40,260 nt of DNA from Phycisphaerae bacterium. GTDB lineage: Bacteria > Planctomycetota > Phycisphaerae > Sedimentisphaerales > Anaerobacaceae. The stretch is taken from contig JAUWBI010000026.1 in NCBI GenBank assembly GCA_030601745.1, forward strand, positions 1 through 40,260. The letters run 5' to 3'. A program made the translations under genes and the position numbers. Within the stretch, counting starts at the first letter, position 1, and every line of letters starts with the position of its first letter. The notes beneath the pieces are model-generated. The model did no database searches and had not been told where the DNA came from. It saw nothing but the letters and a program-made list of their open reading frames with translations. Below, piece by piece: positions 32,974 through 40,204 of the stretch.

Positions 32974-34431
32974 TTATTGGTTTTCTTCGATTCCGGTAAT
33001 GGTGGCGTCGAGGCCAAGGAGGACGGTTTTTACGGCGGGGTCGTTGATTAGCTCGTTTTTCCTCTGGCTCCGGGTTTTACCCCGTCGCTCGTCGCTCGTC
33101 CCGTTAGATTTTTTTTCTTTTTGCGTCGCATTACCTGTTCCCATTGGAAGATTTCTAACGGGGCTCGATGCTTGTTGCTCGATGCTTGTTGCCTGACTTC
33201 TGTCCTCTGTCTTCTGTCCTCTGTCTTCTTTAGTCCCTTGCCCCTTGCTGCTCGCTTCACTCTTTACGCTTGTCGGTCGTTTTTTTTTAACCGGCCCGGC
33301 CTGCGACTGTGAGAGAAGCTCATCAACATTCAGAAAATGTTCGCTCAAGGTAAATCTCAATAATAGAGCTTCTAAAAGTGCCCTCGGCGTGTCACTGTTT
33401 TTGATTGACCATCGCAGTTTTTCAAGTGCGGTTATGTTGTAAATAAGTGCGGCGGTATCGAATTTTTCGGCTAACCGGCCGGTGCGCTTTCGCTGCTCGG
33501 CGGTCAAAATCAAAAGCTCGCTTTCGGCCCCTGCGGATTTTACCACCATTAAATCGCGCATATAATCGATAAGTGAATCAACGACCTGGACCTCGCTCAG
33601 GCCGGTGCTGATTAAATCCTCTATTGCGGCAAAGGTTCCTGCTGCGCTGCTGTCGCCGATTTCACCGATGAGATTATAGATTTTTTCGCTGTTTGGGCTG
33701 CCCAGAAACTCCTCGAGCAGCTCAGCGGTCAGCGGTTCTGCGCCGGTGCTTATTAATCTATCTAACAGACTCAAGCCATCTCTCATCGAGCCGTTTGCCA
33801 TTTTCGCTAACGGCAAAATCAAATCATCTTCGTATTTTATTTTTTCCTGTTCGAGTATGAATTTGAGCTGGCCGGCGATTTTGGTTGCACTTATATTGCT
33901 GAAATCGAATCTCTGGCACCTGGACTGAATTGTCGCGATGACCTTGTTCGGCTCGGTGGTCGCGAAAATAAATTTGACGTGACTGGGTGGCTCTTCCAGT
34001 ATTTTTAAGAGTGCATTAAAGGCCGGGACGGTGAGCATGTGGACTTCGTCAATAATATAGATTTTAAATCTGCAGCGTGCAGGCCGATAAATTGCGTTCT
34101 GCCGCAATTCGCGAACCTGCTCAACGCCGTTGTTCGTCGCGCCGTCAATCTCGATAACATCGATATCTTCGCCGAGATTGACCGCAACACAACTGTCGCA
34201 CTTGCAGCACGGCTCTGTGGTGGGGGCATCGAAGGCAAGGCAATTGAGGGATTTTGCCAGCACGCGTGCCATAGTGGTTTTACCGACGCCGCGGGTGCCG
34301 GCAAGCAGATAGGCGTGTGCGACCCTGCCGGTCTTTATAGCGTTTTTGAGCGTCCGGGCGATGGGGTCCTGCCCGATGACGTCATCGAACGTCTGCGACC
34401 TGTATTTTCTTGCCAATACGGTATAAGCCAT
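32974..34431 (-). CDS. dnaX: DNA polymerase III gamma/tau subunit DnaX
   Basis: This 485-residue clamp-loader ATPase has Walker A GTRGVGKT (45-52), a zinc site with Cys64, Cys75, Cys78 and Cys81, the Walker B-like DEVH (128-131), and the TTEPNKVIATIQSRC sensor/arginine-finger region. Domain III ends near residue 365. The rest is low-complexity, with a short conserved-looking end (INDPAVKTVLLGLDATI). An A9 run encodes Lys382-Lys384; slippage by one base either way would stop the protein 4-8 codons later, giving a gamma-like form of about 386-392 residues. The linker after it contains translated 14-nt tandem repeats. It is followed by the ankyrin lipoprotein and recR. Confidence 0.96.
   Translation of the reverse strand: MAYTVLARKYRSQTFDDVIGQDPIARTLKNAIKTGRVAHAYLLAGTRGVGKTTMARVLAKSLNCLAFDAPTTEPCCKCDSCVAVNLGEDIDVIEIDGATNNGVEQVRELRQNAIYRPARCRFKIYIIDEVHMLTVPAFNALLKILEEPPSHVKFIFATTEPNKVIATIQSRCQRFDFSNISATKIAGQLKFILEQEKIKYEDDLILPLAKMANGSMRDGLSLLDRLISTGAEPLTAELLEEFLGSPNSEKIYNLIGEIGDSSAAGTFAAIEDLISTGLSEVQVVDSLIDYMRDLMVVKSAGAESELLILTAEQRKRTGRLAEKFDTAALIYNITALEKLRWSIKNSDTPRALLEALLLRFTLSEHFLNVDELLSQSQAGPVKKKRPTSVKSEASSKGQGTKEDRGQKTEDRSQATSIEQQASSPVRNLPMGTGNATQKEKKSNGTSDERRGKTRSQRKNELINDPAVKTVLLGLDATITGIEENQ
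33163..33224. repeat. 14-nt tandem repeats inside the dnaX linker
   Basis: GCTCGATGCTTGTT occurs twice (33163-33176, 33177-33190) and CTTCTGTCCTCTGT twice (33197-33210, 33211-33224). The second type also occurs as an intergenic tract near 40010-40050. Here the repeats are translated as Thr/Glu/Asp/Gln-rich linker, so a non-coding repeat seems to have been taken into the coding frame. Confidence 0.6.
33280..33288 (-). promoter_or_regulatory. A9 slippery run in dnaX (candidate programmed slippage site)
   Basis: On the coding strand nine A residues encode three Lys codons. One extra A gives Lys-Lys-Lys-Thr-Thr-Asp-Lys-Arg-Lys-Glu-stop; one fewer gives Lys-Lys-Asn-Asp-Arg-Gln-Ala-stop. Runs of A at this place in dnaX cause transcriptional slippage in Thermus thermophilus and -1 frameshifting in Escherichia coli (A AAA AAG). 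Confidence 0.65.
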
Positions 34432-34550
34432 TGCAATTTATTATTTTCTATTGACTATTTTCGACTAACTATTTTTAATGTCCTGCCGGATAATAAGGAA
34501 AAACTGTTAAAGAATCAATAATAAATGGTCAATTTCCAAGGGGATTTATT

Positions 34551-34733
34551 ATGAAAGTCAGAATCGAAGATACCTGCACTGCCTGTGCACTATGTGTTGA
34601 TGCCTGCCCTGATGTTTTTGAGATGGGTGAGGATATAGCCCAGGTTGCCGCCGAGGATGTTCCTGCCGAGCACGAGGACGCTGTTCAGCAGGCCGCCGAC
34701 GAATGTCCTGCGGAGGCAATTATCATCGAATAA
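34551..34733 (+). CDS. Ferredoxin, single 4Fe-4S cluster
   Basis: This 60-residue acidic electron carrier has Cys9, Cys12, Cys15 in CTACALC, Cys19 in DACP, and a distal Cys52 in ECPAEAI. In the short monocluster family the first three and the distal Cys bind the cluster; Cys19 is extra. A ribosome binding signal (AAGG) is near the ATG. It is divergent to dnaX and converges with proC. Redox partners are not evident. Confidence 0.93.
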   Translation: MKVRIEDTCTACALCVDACPDVFEMGEDIAQVAAEDVPAEHEDAVQQAADECPAEAIIIE

Positions 34734-34778
34734 CTACAAATCCGGGGCGTAAAATATTCGAGTTAAGCAATAGCTTTA

Positions 34779-35588
34779 TTACTTCGAGAGCTGCTGGCTT
34801 CTGTTGCAGGCTTTTTTGATAGCTTCTGCTATCAGTGGGCCGAATCCGCCATCGGTAAAAACCTTAAAGGCCGCTTCCGTTGTGCCGCCCGGAGTGGCAA
34901 CCCGTTTAACAAGCTGTGCTGGGCTCTCACCTTCCCCTGCTGCCTTCTCTGCGAGCAGCGCGGCACCCTTGCTCGTCTGCAGCACCAGATCCCTCGCCAC
35001 ATCTTCTGGCAGACCAAGTTCGATACCAGTTCTTATCATCTCCTCCATCAAAAGGAAAAAGTAAGCAGGTCCCGTCCCGCTTACCGCCGTAATCGCATCC
35101 AGCAGACCTTCATCCTCAATCACAATGGCTTCACCCACCGAGAGGAAAATCAACCGTGCTATTTCCACTCTTGTTTTTGCTTTCTCATTGGCGAATAACA
35201 CGCTGGCACCCTCATCAACCCAGGCCGGCATGTTCGGCATAACACGAACAATTGCGATATCGCCGAGGACGGAGGCAATGTTAGCGACTTTTATCCCCGC
35301 CGCAATGGATACCACAAGGGCGTCTTCCTTGACAGCGCCTTTTATACTCTGAAGGGCATCCGTCATATTCTGGGGCTTAACGCTCAAAACCAGAATGTCT
35401 GCTTTCGATGCCAGCTCCGCGTTATTCTCGGCCGTCCTTACACCATAGTGCTCCCGCAGGTATTCAAGTCTTTCAGGCCGGATGTCACTGGCAAAAACCT
35501 TACCGGGCCTGTAAACATTGGCTTTCAGAACACCGTTTATCATAGCTTCAGCCATATTTCCACTGCCGACAAAGCCGATTGTGTCCAT
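34779..35588 (-). CDS. proC: Pyrroline-5-carboxylate reductase
   Basis: This 269-residue enzyme makes L-proline from pyrroline-5-carboxylate with NADPH. The N-terminal Rossmann motif GFVGSGNMAEAM is intact, LVLSVKPQNM follows, and the C-terminal dimer domain has the family signature in AVSGTGPAYFFLLMEE and ATPGGTTEAAF. Length is standard. It starts at the ATG at 35588 and is monocistronic. Confidence 0.96.
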   Translation of the reverse strand: MDTIGFVGSGNMAEAMINGVLKANVYRPGKVFASDIRPERLEYLREHYGVRTAENNAELASKADILVLSVKPQNMTDALQSIKGAVKEDALVVSIAAGIKVANIASVLGDIAIVRVMPNMPAWVDEGASVLFANEKAKTRVEIARLIFLSVGEAIVIEDEGLLDAITAVSGTGPAYFFLLMEEMIRTGIELGLPEDVARDLVLQTSKGAALLAEKAAGEGESPAQLVKRVATPGGTTEAAFKVFTDGGFGPLIAEAIKKACNRSQQLSK

Positions 35589-35679
35589 GCGTTTCTCCTT
35601 GTTAAAATTAATCTCGAATGTATAATTTTAGCAGCAATTTCTTTACGGTAAATACTAAAGACAATTACGGAGAATAGCA

Positions 35680-36183
35680 ATGCAAAAACAAGTTGAATAT
35701 CAGGATGCCATCAAAACCAAGTACCCGGAGCAGGTGGTAATAGCCATCGCCAAAGACAAGGCCGGCCGCGCCAATCCTGTTACGCTCGGCTGGACGATGA
35801 TTGTATCGGGGAGCCCGCCAATGATGGCAATAGCCGTCGCAAGCAGGCATTACTCAATCGAGACCATCAGGCACTCAAAATGCTTTACCATTGCGTTTCC
35901 TTCGTCAGAGATGGCTGATGCAGCACTTTTCTTCGGCTCAAGGTCTGGCAGGGACGTCGATAAATTCGCCGAATTCGATTGCAAAACCGAGCCGGCCAAA
36001 GCCATTGATTCGGTGCTGCTTACCGATGCTGTTGCCAATTTCGAATGCACACTCGAATCAGAAACGGTCGCCGGCGACCATATAATCTTTGTCGGCAGGG
36101 TTGTTTCCTCCCATACCAACACCGAGCCGGAGAAGCGACTATATACCATCGGCCCGGGACATAAACTGGGTTCGGTTTCCTGA
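35680..36183 (+). CDS. Flavin reductase-like / FMN-binding split-barrel protein
   Basis: This 167-residue protein matches the flavin reductase (RutF/HpaC-like) split barrel: VVIAIAKDKAGRANPVTLGW, then SGSPPMMAIAVASRHYSIE for FMN phosphate binding, then GDHIIFVGRVVSSH. Many members bind FMN and reduce flavin with NAD(P)H, but some have other roles. ACGGAGAA precedes the ATG. It is divergent to proC. Confidence 0.88.
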   Translation: MQKQVEYQDAIKTKYPEQVVIAIAKDKAGRANPVTLGWTMIVSGSPPMMAIAVASRHYSIETIRHSKCFTIAFPSSEMADAALFFGSRSGRDVDKFAEFDCKTEPAKAIDSVLLTDAVANFECTLESETVAGDHIIFVGRVVSSHTNTEPEKRLYTIGPGHKLGSVS

Positions 36184-36237
36184 AAAACCGGCTCTTACGG
36201 CTAATGGGTAGTGTTCAGTTACAGATCAAATGATGGC

Positions 36238-36306
36238 TTGTCATTCCTGCGAAAGCAGGAATCCAAAATCGAAAAAGTGGATTCCGCATCAAGTGCGGAA
36301 TGACAA
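36238..36306. repeat. Dispersed two-hairpin repeat (TTGTCATTCC family)
   Basis: A 10-bp outer stem, TTGTCATTCC (36238-36247) / GGAATGACAA (36297-36306), encloses CCTGC-GAAA-GCAGG and CCGCA-TCAAG-TGCGG hairpins. One-arm relatives occur at 7695-7720 and 19467-19489. The other parts of the 544-base gap (36184-36727) hold no gene that I can support. Confidence 0.65.
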
Positions 36307-36444
36307 CTACTCAGATTATGTACAACAGAGCAGTAGCTTGCTTCGGGGTTCGGACGAAAAGAGAAAATCCCAAAGCCTCAATATCTACCTTATACCCTTA
36401 TGCTCTTATTTCCTATTTTCCCGGAAAATCTGTGACAAACAGCC

Positions 36445-36497
36445 TTTGTCATGTAATTAGGGTGGGGCTCGCCCCACCATTATTTCTTCATGACAAA
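36445..36497. repeat. GGTGGGGC hairpin inside TTTGTCATG inverted repeats
   Basis: GGTGGGGC (36461-36468) and GCCCCACC (36471-36478) form a tight hairpin, flanked by TTTGTCATG (36445-36453) and CATGACAAA (36489-36497). It is the same hairpin type as at 8841 and 10217. Confidence 0.55.
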
Positions 36498-36727
36498 CAG
36501 ACTAAAATGTGATAATCTAAACCTTACGGATTCCGTCCTGAATTAGCCGAAGCCCTGCCTGCCCTCCGTAGCTTTAGCGAAGGGGGGAGCAGAGCCGAAG
36601 GGGCGGTCGAAGGATTGAAGCATCTGTCTGGAGAGCCCTATGCGAGATACGAAAGAACCTCAATGAAAGGGAGAAATTAAGTAAGGTTTCCCAGATTTAC
36701 ATCATGGTATTTACTCCATAAGGAATT

Positions 36728-38155
36728 ATGAAAAAAATAAAACGACGAGATTTTTTGAAGGGTTCTTTGGCGGCGGGAGTGGGTGTGTTTACGCCCTTTT
36801 CACGCGTGCTGGGCGCGAATGACGATATTCGCGTCGCTATGGTGGGCGTGGGCTCGAGCGTAAAGGTCGGCGGCATTGGCAAGAAGATGATGCCCGGGAT
36901 CAGAAGAGTCCCAGGCGTGCGCATCGTCGCCCTCTGTGATCCGGAACGGGCCCACCTCGACCCGGAGGTCCGGGAATTCAAGGACCGCCACGAAACATGT
37001 GAAGGGTACGTCGATGTTCGCAAGCTCTTGGACAACAAAGACATCGACGCCGTCGTCGTCGGCACCCCCAACCACTGGCATGTGCTGGTGGCGATTTGGG
37101 CCTGTCAGGCCGGCAAGGACGCTTTTGTCCAGAAGCCCTTTTCGCACAACATCTTCGAGGGTCGCAAAGCGGCGGAAGCGGCACGCAAATACAATCGCAT
37201 CGTGTCGGCGACTCACGGCTCCCGCGGCAGATCGGGTGTCGGCGAAGCTTTTGCCTACGCCCGCCAGGGAAACCTGGGCAAGATCCTGTACGTGCGCGGA
37301 ACCACGTACCGGAGGCGTAACAGCATCGGCAAGGTAAGCCGTCCGCAATCAATCCCGAAGACGTTGGACTACGACCTGTGGTCCGGTCCGGCCCCGATCT
37401 TACCCGTAATGCGCGAATATCTCCACTACGACTGGCACTGGATCTGGCCTTACGGCGACGGCGACCTCGGCAACCTGGGCATCCACAATTTGGATGCCTG
37501 CCGATGGGCGCTCGGACAGGAGACGCTGCCGGAGCGCGTGCTGGCTGTCGGTGGCCGCTTTGGATACGAAGATGACGGCCAGACGCCGAACACGATGATC
37601 ACGTACTACGACTACCAGCCGGCGCCCGTGATTTACGAGGTCCGCGGCTTACCGACCAGGGAGCGATACAAGGGAATTGCCAGCGGCATAGTCGTCCACT
37701 GCGAGCATGGATACATCGTCGGCAACCGAGCTTACGATAACAAGGACAAATTGATCAAGCAATTCGAGCCGACCAACCAGGATTCATTTACCAACTTCTT
37801 TAAGGCGGTCCGCAGCCGCAAGTCCAGCGACCTGCAGGAGGACGCCCTCAGCGGCCATCTCTCGGCGTGCCTGGTTCACATGGGCAACATCTCCTATCGC
37901 ATCGGTAAGGAGACTCCCAGCGGCCGGATCCGCGAGATCGTCCGCGCGGACAAGAACTTTACGGATGCTTACGAGCGCTTCGGCGCTCATTTGGCGGCGT
38001 ACGAGATCGACCTGGAAAAACACCCCGCCACTCTCGGTCCGTGGCTCAAAATGGACCCCAGGCAGGAGAAGTTTGTCGGCGAGTTCAGCGACCGGGCTAA
38101 TCAACTGCGGACCAGAGACTATCGCACCCCATTCGTCGTACCGGAAAAAGTATGA
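36728..38155 (+). CDS. Tat-exported Gfo/Idh/MocA family oxidoreductase
   Basis: This 475-residue protein begins with a twin-arginine signal (KRRDFLKGSLAAGVGVFTPF). The Rossmann part reads VAMVGVGSSVKVGG and the EKP motif is altered to QKP (FVQKPFSHN), common in exported planctomycete members. The substrate domain contains YDWHWIWPYGDGDLGNLGIH, which holds the conserved Asp/His pair of the family. It likely acts on sugars outside the cytoplasm with a tightly bound nicotinamide cofactor, as in glycoside hydrolase 109-like and related proteins; this is inference. It uses more G+C than the neighbouring spacers. Confidence 0.93.
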   Translation: MKKIKRRDFLKGSLAAGVGVFTPFSRVLGANDDIRVAMVGVGSSVKVGGIGKKMMPGIRRVPGVRIVALCDPERAHLDPEVREFKDRHETCEGYVDVRKLLDNKDIDAVVVGTPNHWHVLVAIWACQAGKDAFVQKPFSHNIFEGRKAAEAARKYNRIVSATHGSRGRSGVGEAFAYARQGNLGKILYVRGTTYRRRNSIGKVSRPQSIPKTLDYDLWSGPAPILPVMREYLHYDWHWIWPYGDGDLGNLGIHNLDACRWALGQETLPERVLAVGGRFGYEDDGQTPNTMITYYDYQPAPVIYEVRGLPTRERYKGIASGIVVHCEHGYIVGNRAYDNKDKLIKQFEPTNQDSFTNFFKAVRSRKSSDLQEDALSGHLSACLVHMGNISYRIGKETPSGRIREIVRADKNFTDAYERFGAHLAAYEIDLEKHPATLGPWLKMDPRQEKFVGEFSDRANQLRTRDYRTPFVVPEKV

Positions 38156-38250
38156 AGTATTAATTGTGTGCAATGTGAACCTTACGATTTAAAGTTAACG
38201 GTTCACTGTTAACAATTCATGAAATTACTTTTGGTCGCAAGAATATATTT

Positions 38251-38292
38251 TAATACAGGGATTGGACTTAGGCAACGGTCTTTCTAACCGTT
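38251..38292 (+). repeat. Outer direct repeat, left copy (AACGGT-N7-ACCGTT core)
   Basis: The first 29 bases (from TAATACAGGGATTGG) match 39742-39770 at 25 positions. Both copies then have a 7-base spacer that differs and the inverted ACCGTT, so each is a 6-bp inverted repeat around 7 bases. Confidence 0.6.
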
Positions 38293-38521
38293 TTTATCGT
38301 TATGTAAGTTGGTGTTTGTAACGTAGTTATTAAATTCTCACAGATTCTGGTTGCGTTTGAGTTGCGTATTTGCTGCAAAATTCGATGCTGGAACTCTCTA
38401 CCCATCTCGGAAACGAGCGTCACTCAGAGCCAAGGCCAATTCATACTGTTCTGGTAAAGTGTGCTTTTCCCCCCTAATCAGCAGGGAACTCCGTGTATTC
38501 TATTGAATTCCGTTGAACCGC

Positions 38522-38593
38522 GCCTAACGCCGCGCTCACCGGCAAATTTGGAGCGCAGCGGAAAATTTGTCCGAGTGCAGCGCCTTGTTAGGC
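38522..38593 (-). mobile_element. Integron attC site (gene cassette recombination site)
   Basis: The outer cores GCCTAAC (38522-38528) and GTTAGGC (38587-38593) fit the RYYYAAC/GTTRRRY pair. Between them are further complementary blocks, GCGCTC / GAGTGC and CAAATTT / AAATTTG, so the 72-base site folds into the imperfect hairpin used by integron integrases. It lies directly after the 3' end of the STGPGGG-repeat gene, as expected for a cassette. No integrase gene is in the window. Confidence 0.85.
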
Positions 38594-38602
38594 GTATCTG
38601 CC

Positions 38603-39012
38603 CTATGGCAAGTGGGCTTTGATGAGGTCGGCATATTCATGCAATCCTGTCTTTTCCAGTTCTTCAATGAAGACTGGCCAAGGTGGAATGTTACTCCTAT
38701 ACGAGGTTGGACCGGTCGACATTCCACCTCCCGGACCAGTTGAAAGACCACCACCAGGCCCTGTAGAAAGACCGCCACCAGGTCCAGTAGAAAGACCACC
38801 ACCAGGTCCAGTAGATAATCCCCCGCCAGGCCCCGTTGATAGTCCACCGCCTGGTCCCGTGGATAACCCCCCACCTGGACCAGTGGAAAGTCCTCCGCCC
38901 GGACCAGTAGAGCTCCCCCGCCTGGTCCAGTCGAAATGCCACCTCCAGGGCCAGTAGATAGGCCACCACCTGGACCAGTGCTTTGGTTTCGTGGCCAAGT
39001 GTTTCGAGTCAT
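38603..39012 (-). CDS. Cassette gene for an STGPGGG-repeat protein, frameshifted
   Basis: The coding path starts at ATG 39012 (GGAGG 7 bases before it) with [10 protein letters not shown], then reads STGPGGGL-type units. After three units the frame is lost at a run of five C on the plus strand (38915-38919); one more base would restore an unbroken reading into eight further units and the end [20 protein letters not shown], then ADLIKAHLP. The intact product would be about 136 residues with 11 STGPGGG units. From memory, similar repeat proteins with the same NIPPWPVF tail occur as orphans in many bacteria; their role is unknown. The gene has an attC site downstream and a GTTAGGC core upstream. 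Confidence 0.7.
38720..38986 (-). repeat. 24-nt minisatellite encoding STGPGGG[L/I/S] units
   Basis: About eleven copies of a 24-base unit in tandem. The codons vary at third positions, showing selection for protein sequence rather than a recent DNA expansion. It is not a CRISPR array: there are no unique spacers. Confidence 0.85.
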
Positions 39013-39045
39013 TGTTTTGCCTCCAATTTGAGTATGCGATTGTGC

Positions 39046-39082
39046 GCCTAACAATGTTTATATGGTTTCCGTATAAAACTCC
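39046..39082 (-). repeat. Direct repeat / cassette boundary, copy 1 (contains GTTAGGC core)
   Basis: 29 of 37 bases match 39591-39627 in the same orientation. The minus-strand end reads CATTGTTAGGC, an integron-type core. It separates the lipoprotein gene from the STGPGGG gene. No matching second core was found nearby, so a full attC is not shown. Confidence 0.6.
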
Positions 39083-39158
39083 TTACCTCTCCGAGTGTCA
39101 GTATAACACCCCTTTGCCCAAAGTCCATAAGTACGATTTTCCCATTTCTGGATTTAAC

Positions 39159-39578
39159 CTAAGGATTAATAAGCCACTGAGCAGAAATCTCCTTAGATAT
39201 TGAAGTACATATATGTGATTGGTCTTTAGCATTCACCATTTTTACACGGACTTCGTCAACTATTGCGGGTTCATCAAAAAAGAAGTAGCCTTCAATTACT
39301 CCTTTGCCTTCTTCAATGGGACGACAACCATGTGCACGGTAGCCAGGTGTTCCTTTACCGTTTGTTAAAGGACGAACAAATATTTGTGCATACTTAACCG
39401 AATTGATATTGTACTCGACAGTCACTATTAGTTTTTCGCCAATCGCAATCGATGCTGGAAGATCGGGACTGAACTTAGTAATTGTTAATCTATCTCCCTC
39501 CTCCTTCTTAGAGCAGCCATACGACAGTAACAGAAGGCTAATAAATATTAAATGAATGAGTTTACGAAATTTAACCAT
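39159..39578 (-). CDS. Small lipoprotein, function unknown (probable cassette gene)
   Basis: This 139-residue protein has a lipoprotein signal, LIFISLLLLSYGC with Cys about residue 22, then a soluble domain of beta-strand character (LTITKFSPDLPASIAIGEKL, then VEYNINSVKYAQIFVRPLT). AAGGAG is 6 bases from the ATG. No family is recognised. It is bounded on both sides by 37-nt direct repeats (39046-39082 and 39591-39627), suggesting it moved as a unit. It reads in the same direction as the attC-linked gene, as cassettes do. Confidence 0.82.
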   Translation of the reverse strand: MVKFRKLIHLIFISLLLLSYGCSKKEEGDRLTITKFSPDLPASIAIGEKLIVTVEYNINSVKYAQIFVRPLTNGKGTPGYRAHGCRPIEEGKGVIEGYFFFDEPAIVDEVRVKMVNAKDQSHICTSISKEISAQWLINP

Positions 39579-39590
39579 GAGATCTCCTTT

Positions 39591-39627
39591 GACTAACTAT
39601 GTATATATAGTTTCCGCATAACATCCC
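39591..39627 (-). repeat. Direct repeat / cassette boundary, copy 2
   Basis: This copy begins GACTAACTATG and contains GTTTCCGCATAAC. It lies 13 bases upstream of the lipoprotein start codon, covering its expected promoter or leader area. The core here is GTTAGTC, one base off the integron consensus. Confidence 0.55.
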
Positions 39628-39741
39628 GAACTTCTCGTCATTTCAGATAAACCCCAGCCGTTGTTGTACCCTCATAAAACACAAATACGCTTTAATCTGT
39701 CAAGAAAAAAAGGACAAATAAATAGATAGTTTCTTTTCTCT

Positions 39742-39783
39742 TTATACAGTGATTTGACTTAGGAAACGGTGTACTCAACCGTT
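39742..39783 (+). repeat. Outer direct repeat, right copy (AACGGT-N7-ACCGTT core)
   Basis: TTATACAGTGATTTGACTTA and the following AACGGT (39765-39770), GTACTCA, ACCGTT (39778-39783) match the left copy at 38251-38292. The two enclose about 1.45 kb with both cassette-like genes. Confidence 0.6.
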
Positions 39784-40063
39784 TTAATCCTTGGATTATC
39801 ACTTAATTTTGGGCAATTCGACAAACCAGTTGCATATAGGTTGCGTTCTCTGCCCGGTAAACCTCATTTAAGCAACTACCTTGAACAGCCTCACCTTCCC
39901 ATTCACCCTCGCCCGCTCAGACGTTACCAGATCTGCTCGTACGAGCCTGTTTTGTCATTTGAGGTTTGGATTTGTTGAGAGCTTCGGATTTAGTGCTTAT
40001 CTTCTATCCGCCCTCCGTCTTCTGTCTTCCGTCCTCTGTCCTCCGTCGTCTCGCATCCAGCAT
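39784..40063. other. Non-coding end region with CTTCTGTC-type tract
   Basis: No supported gene. A pyrimidine-rich tract of CTTCTGTC/CCTCCGTC words at 40010-40050 resembles the repeat inside dnaX. Confidence 0.5.
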
Positions 40064-40204
40064 CCAACTTTAGTTCACTTTAGGCACTTTAGTTCACTTT
40101 AGCTCACTTCTCACTAACGAGCATCCAGCATCGAGAATCCAACTTTAGCTCACTTTAGGCACTTTAGTTCACTTTAGCTCACTCCTCACTAACGAGCATC
40201 AAGC
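40064..40204. repeat. 75-nt tandem repeat, two copies
   Basis: Copy 1 starts at 40064 (CCAACTTTAGTTCAC) and copy 2 at 40139, with about three differences over the ~66 bases of copy 2. Each is itself built of ACTTTAGxxC subunits. It is intergenic, and the function is unknown. Confidence 0.8.

Noticed and set aside
38619-38957. Proline-rich open frame (PPPGPVE repeats) on the plus strand
   Set aside because: It is the complement of the STGPGGG repeat gene; the minus-strand gene has a ribosome binding site, conserved-looking tail and downstream attC.
38720-38986. Regular repeats suggesting a CRISPR array
   Set aside because: Units are 24-nt tandem coding repeats without unique spacers, and no cas genes are present.
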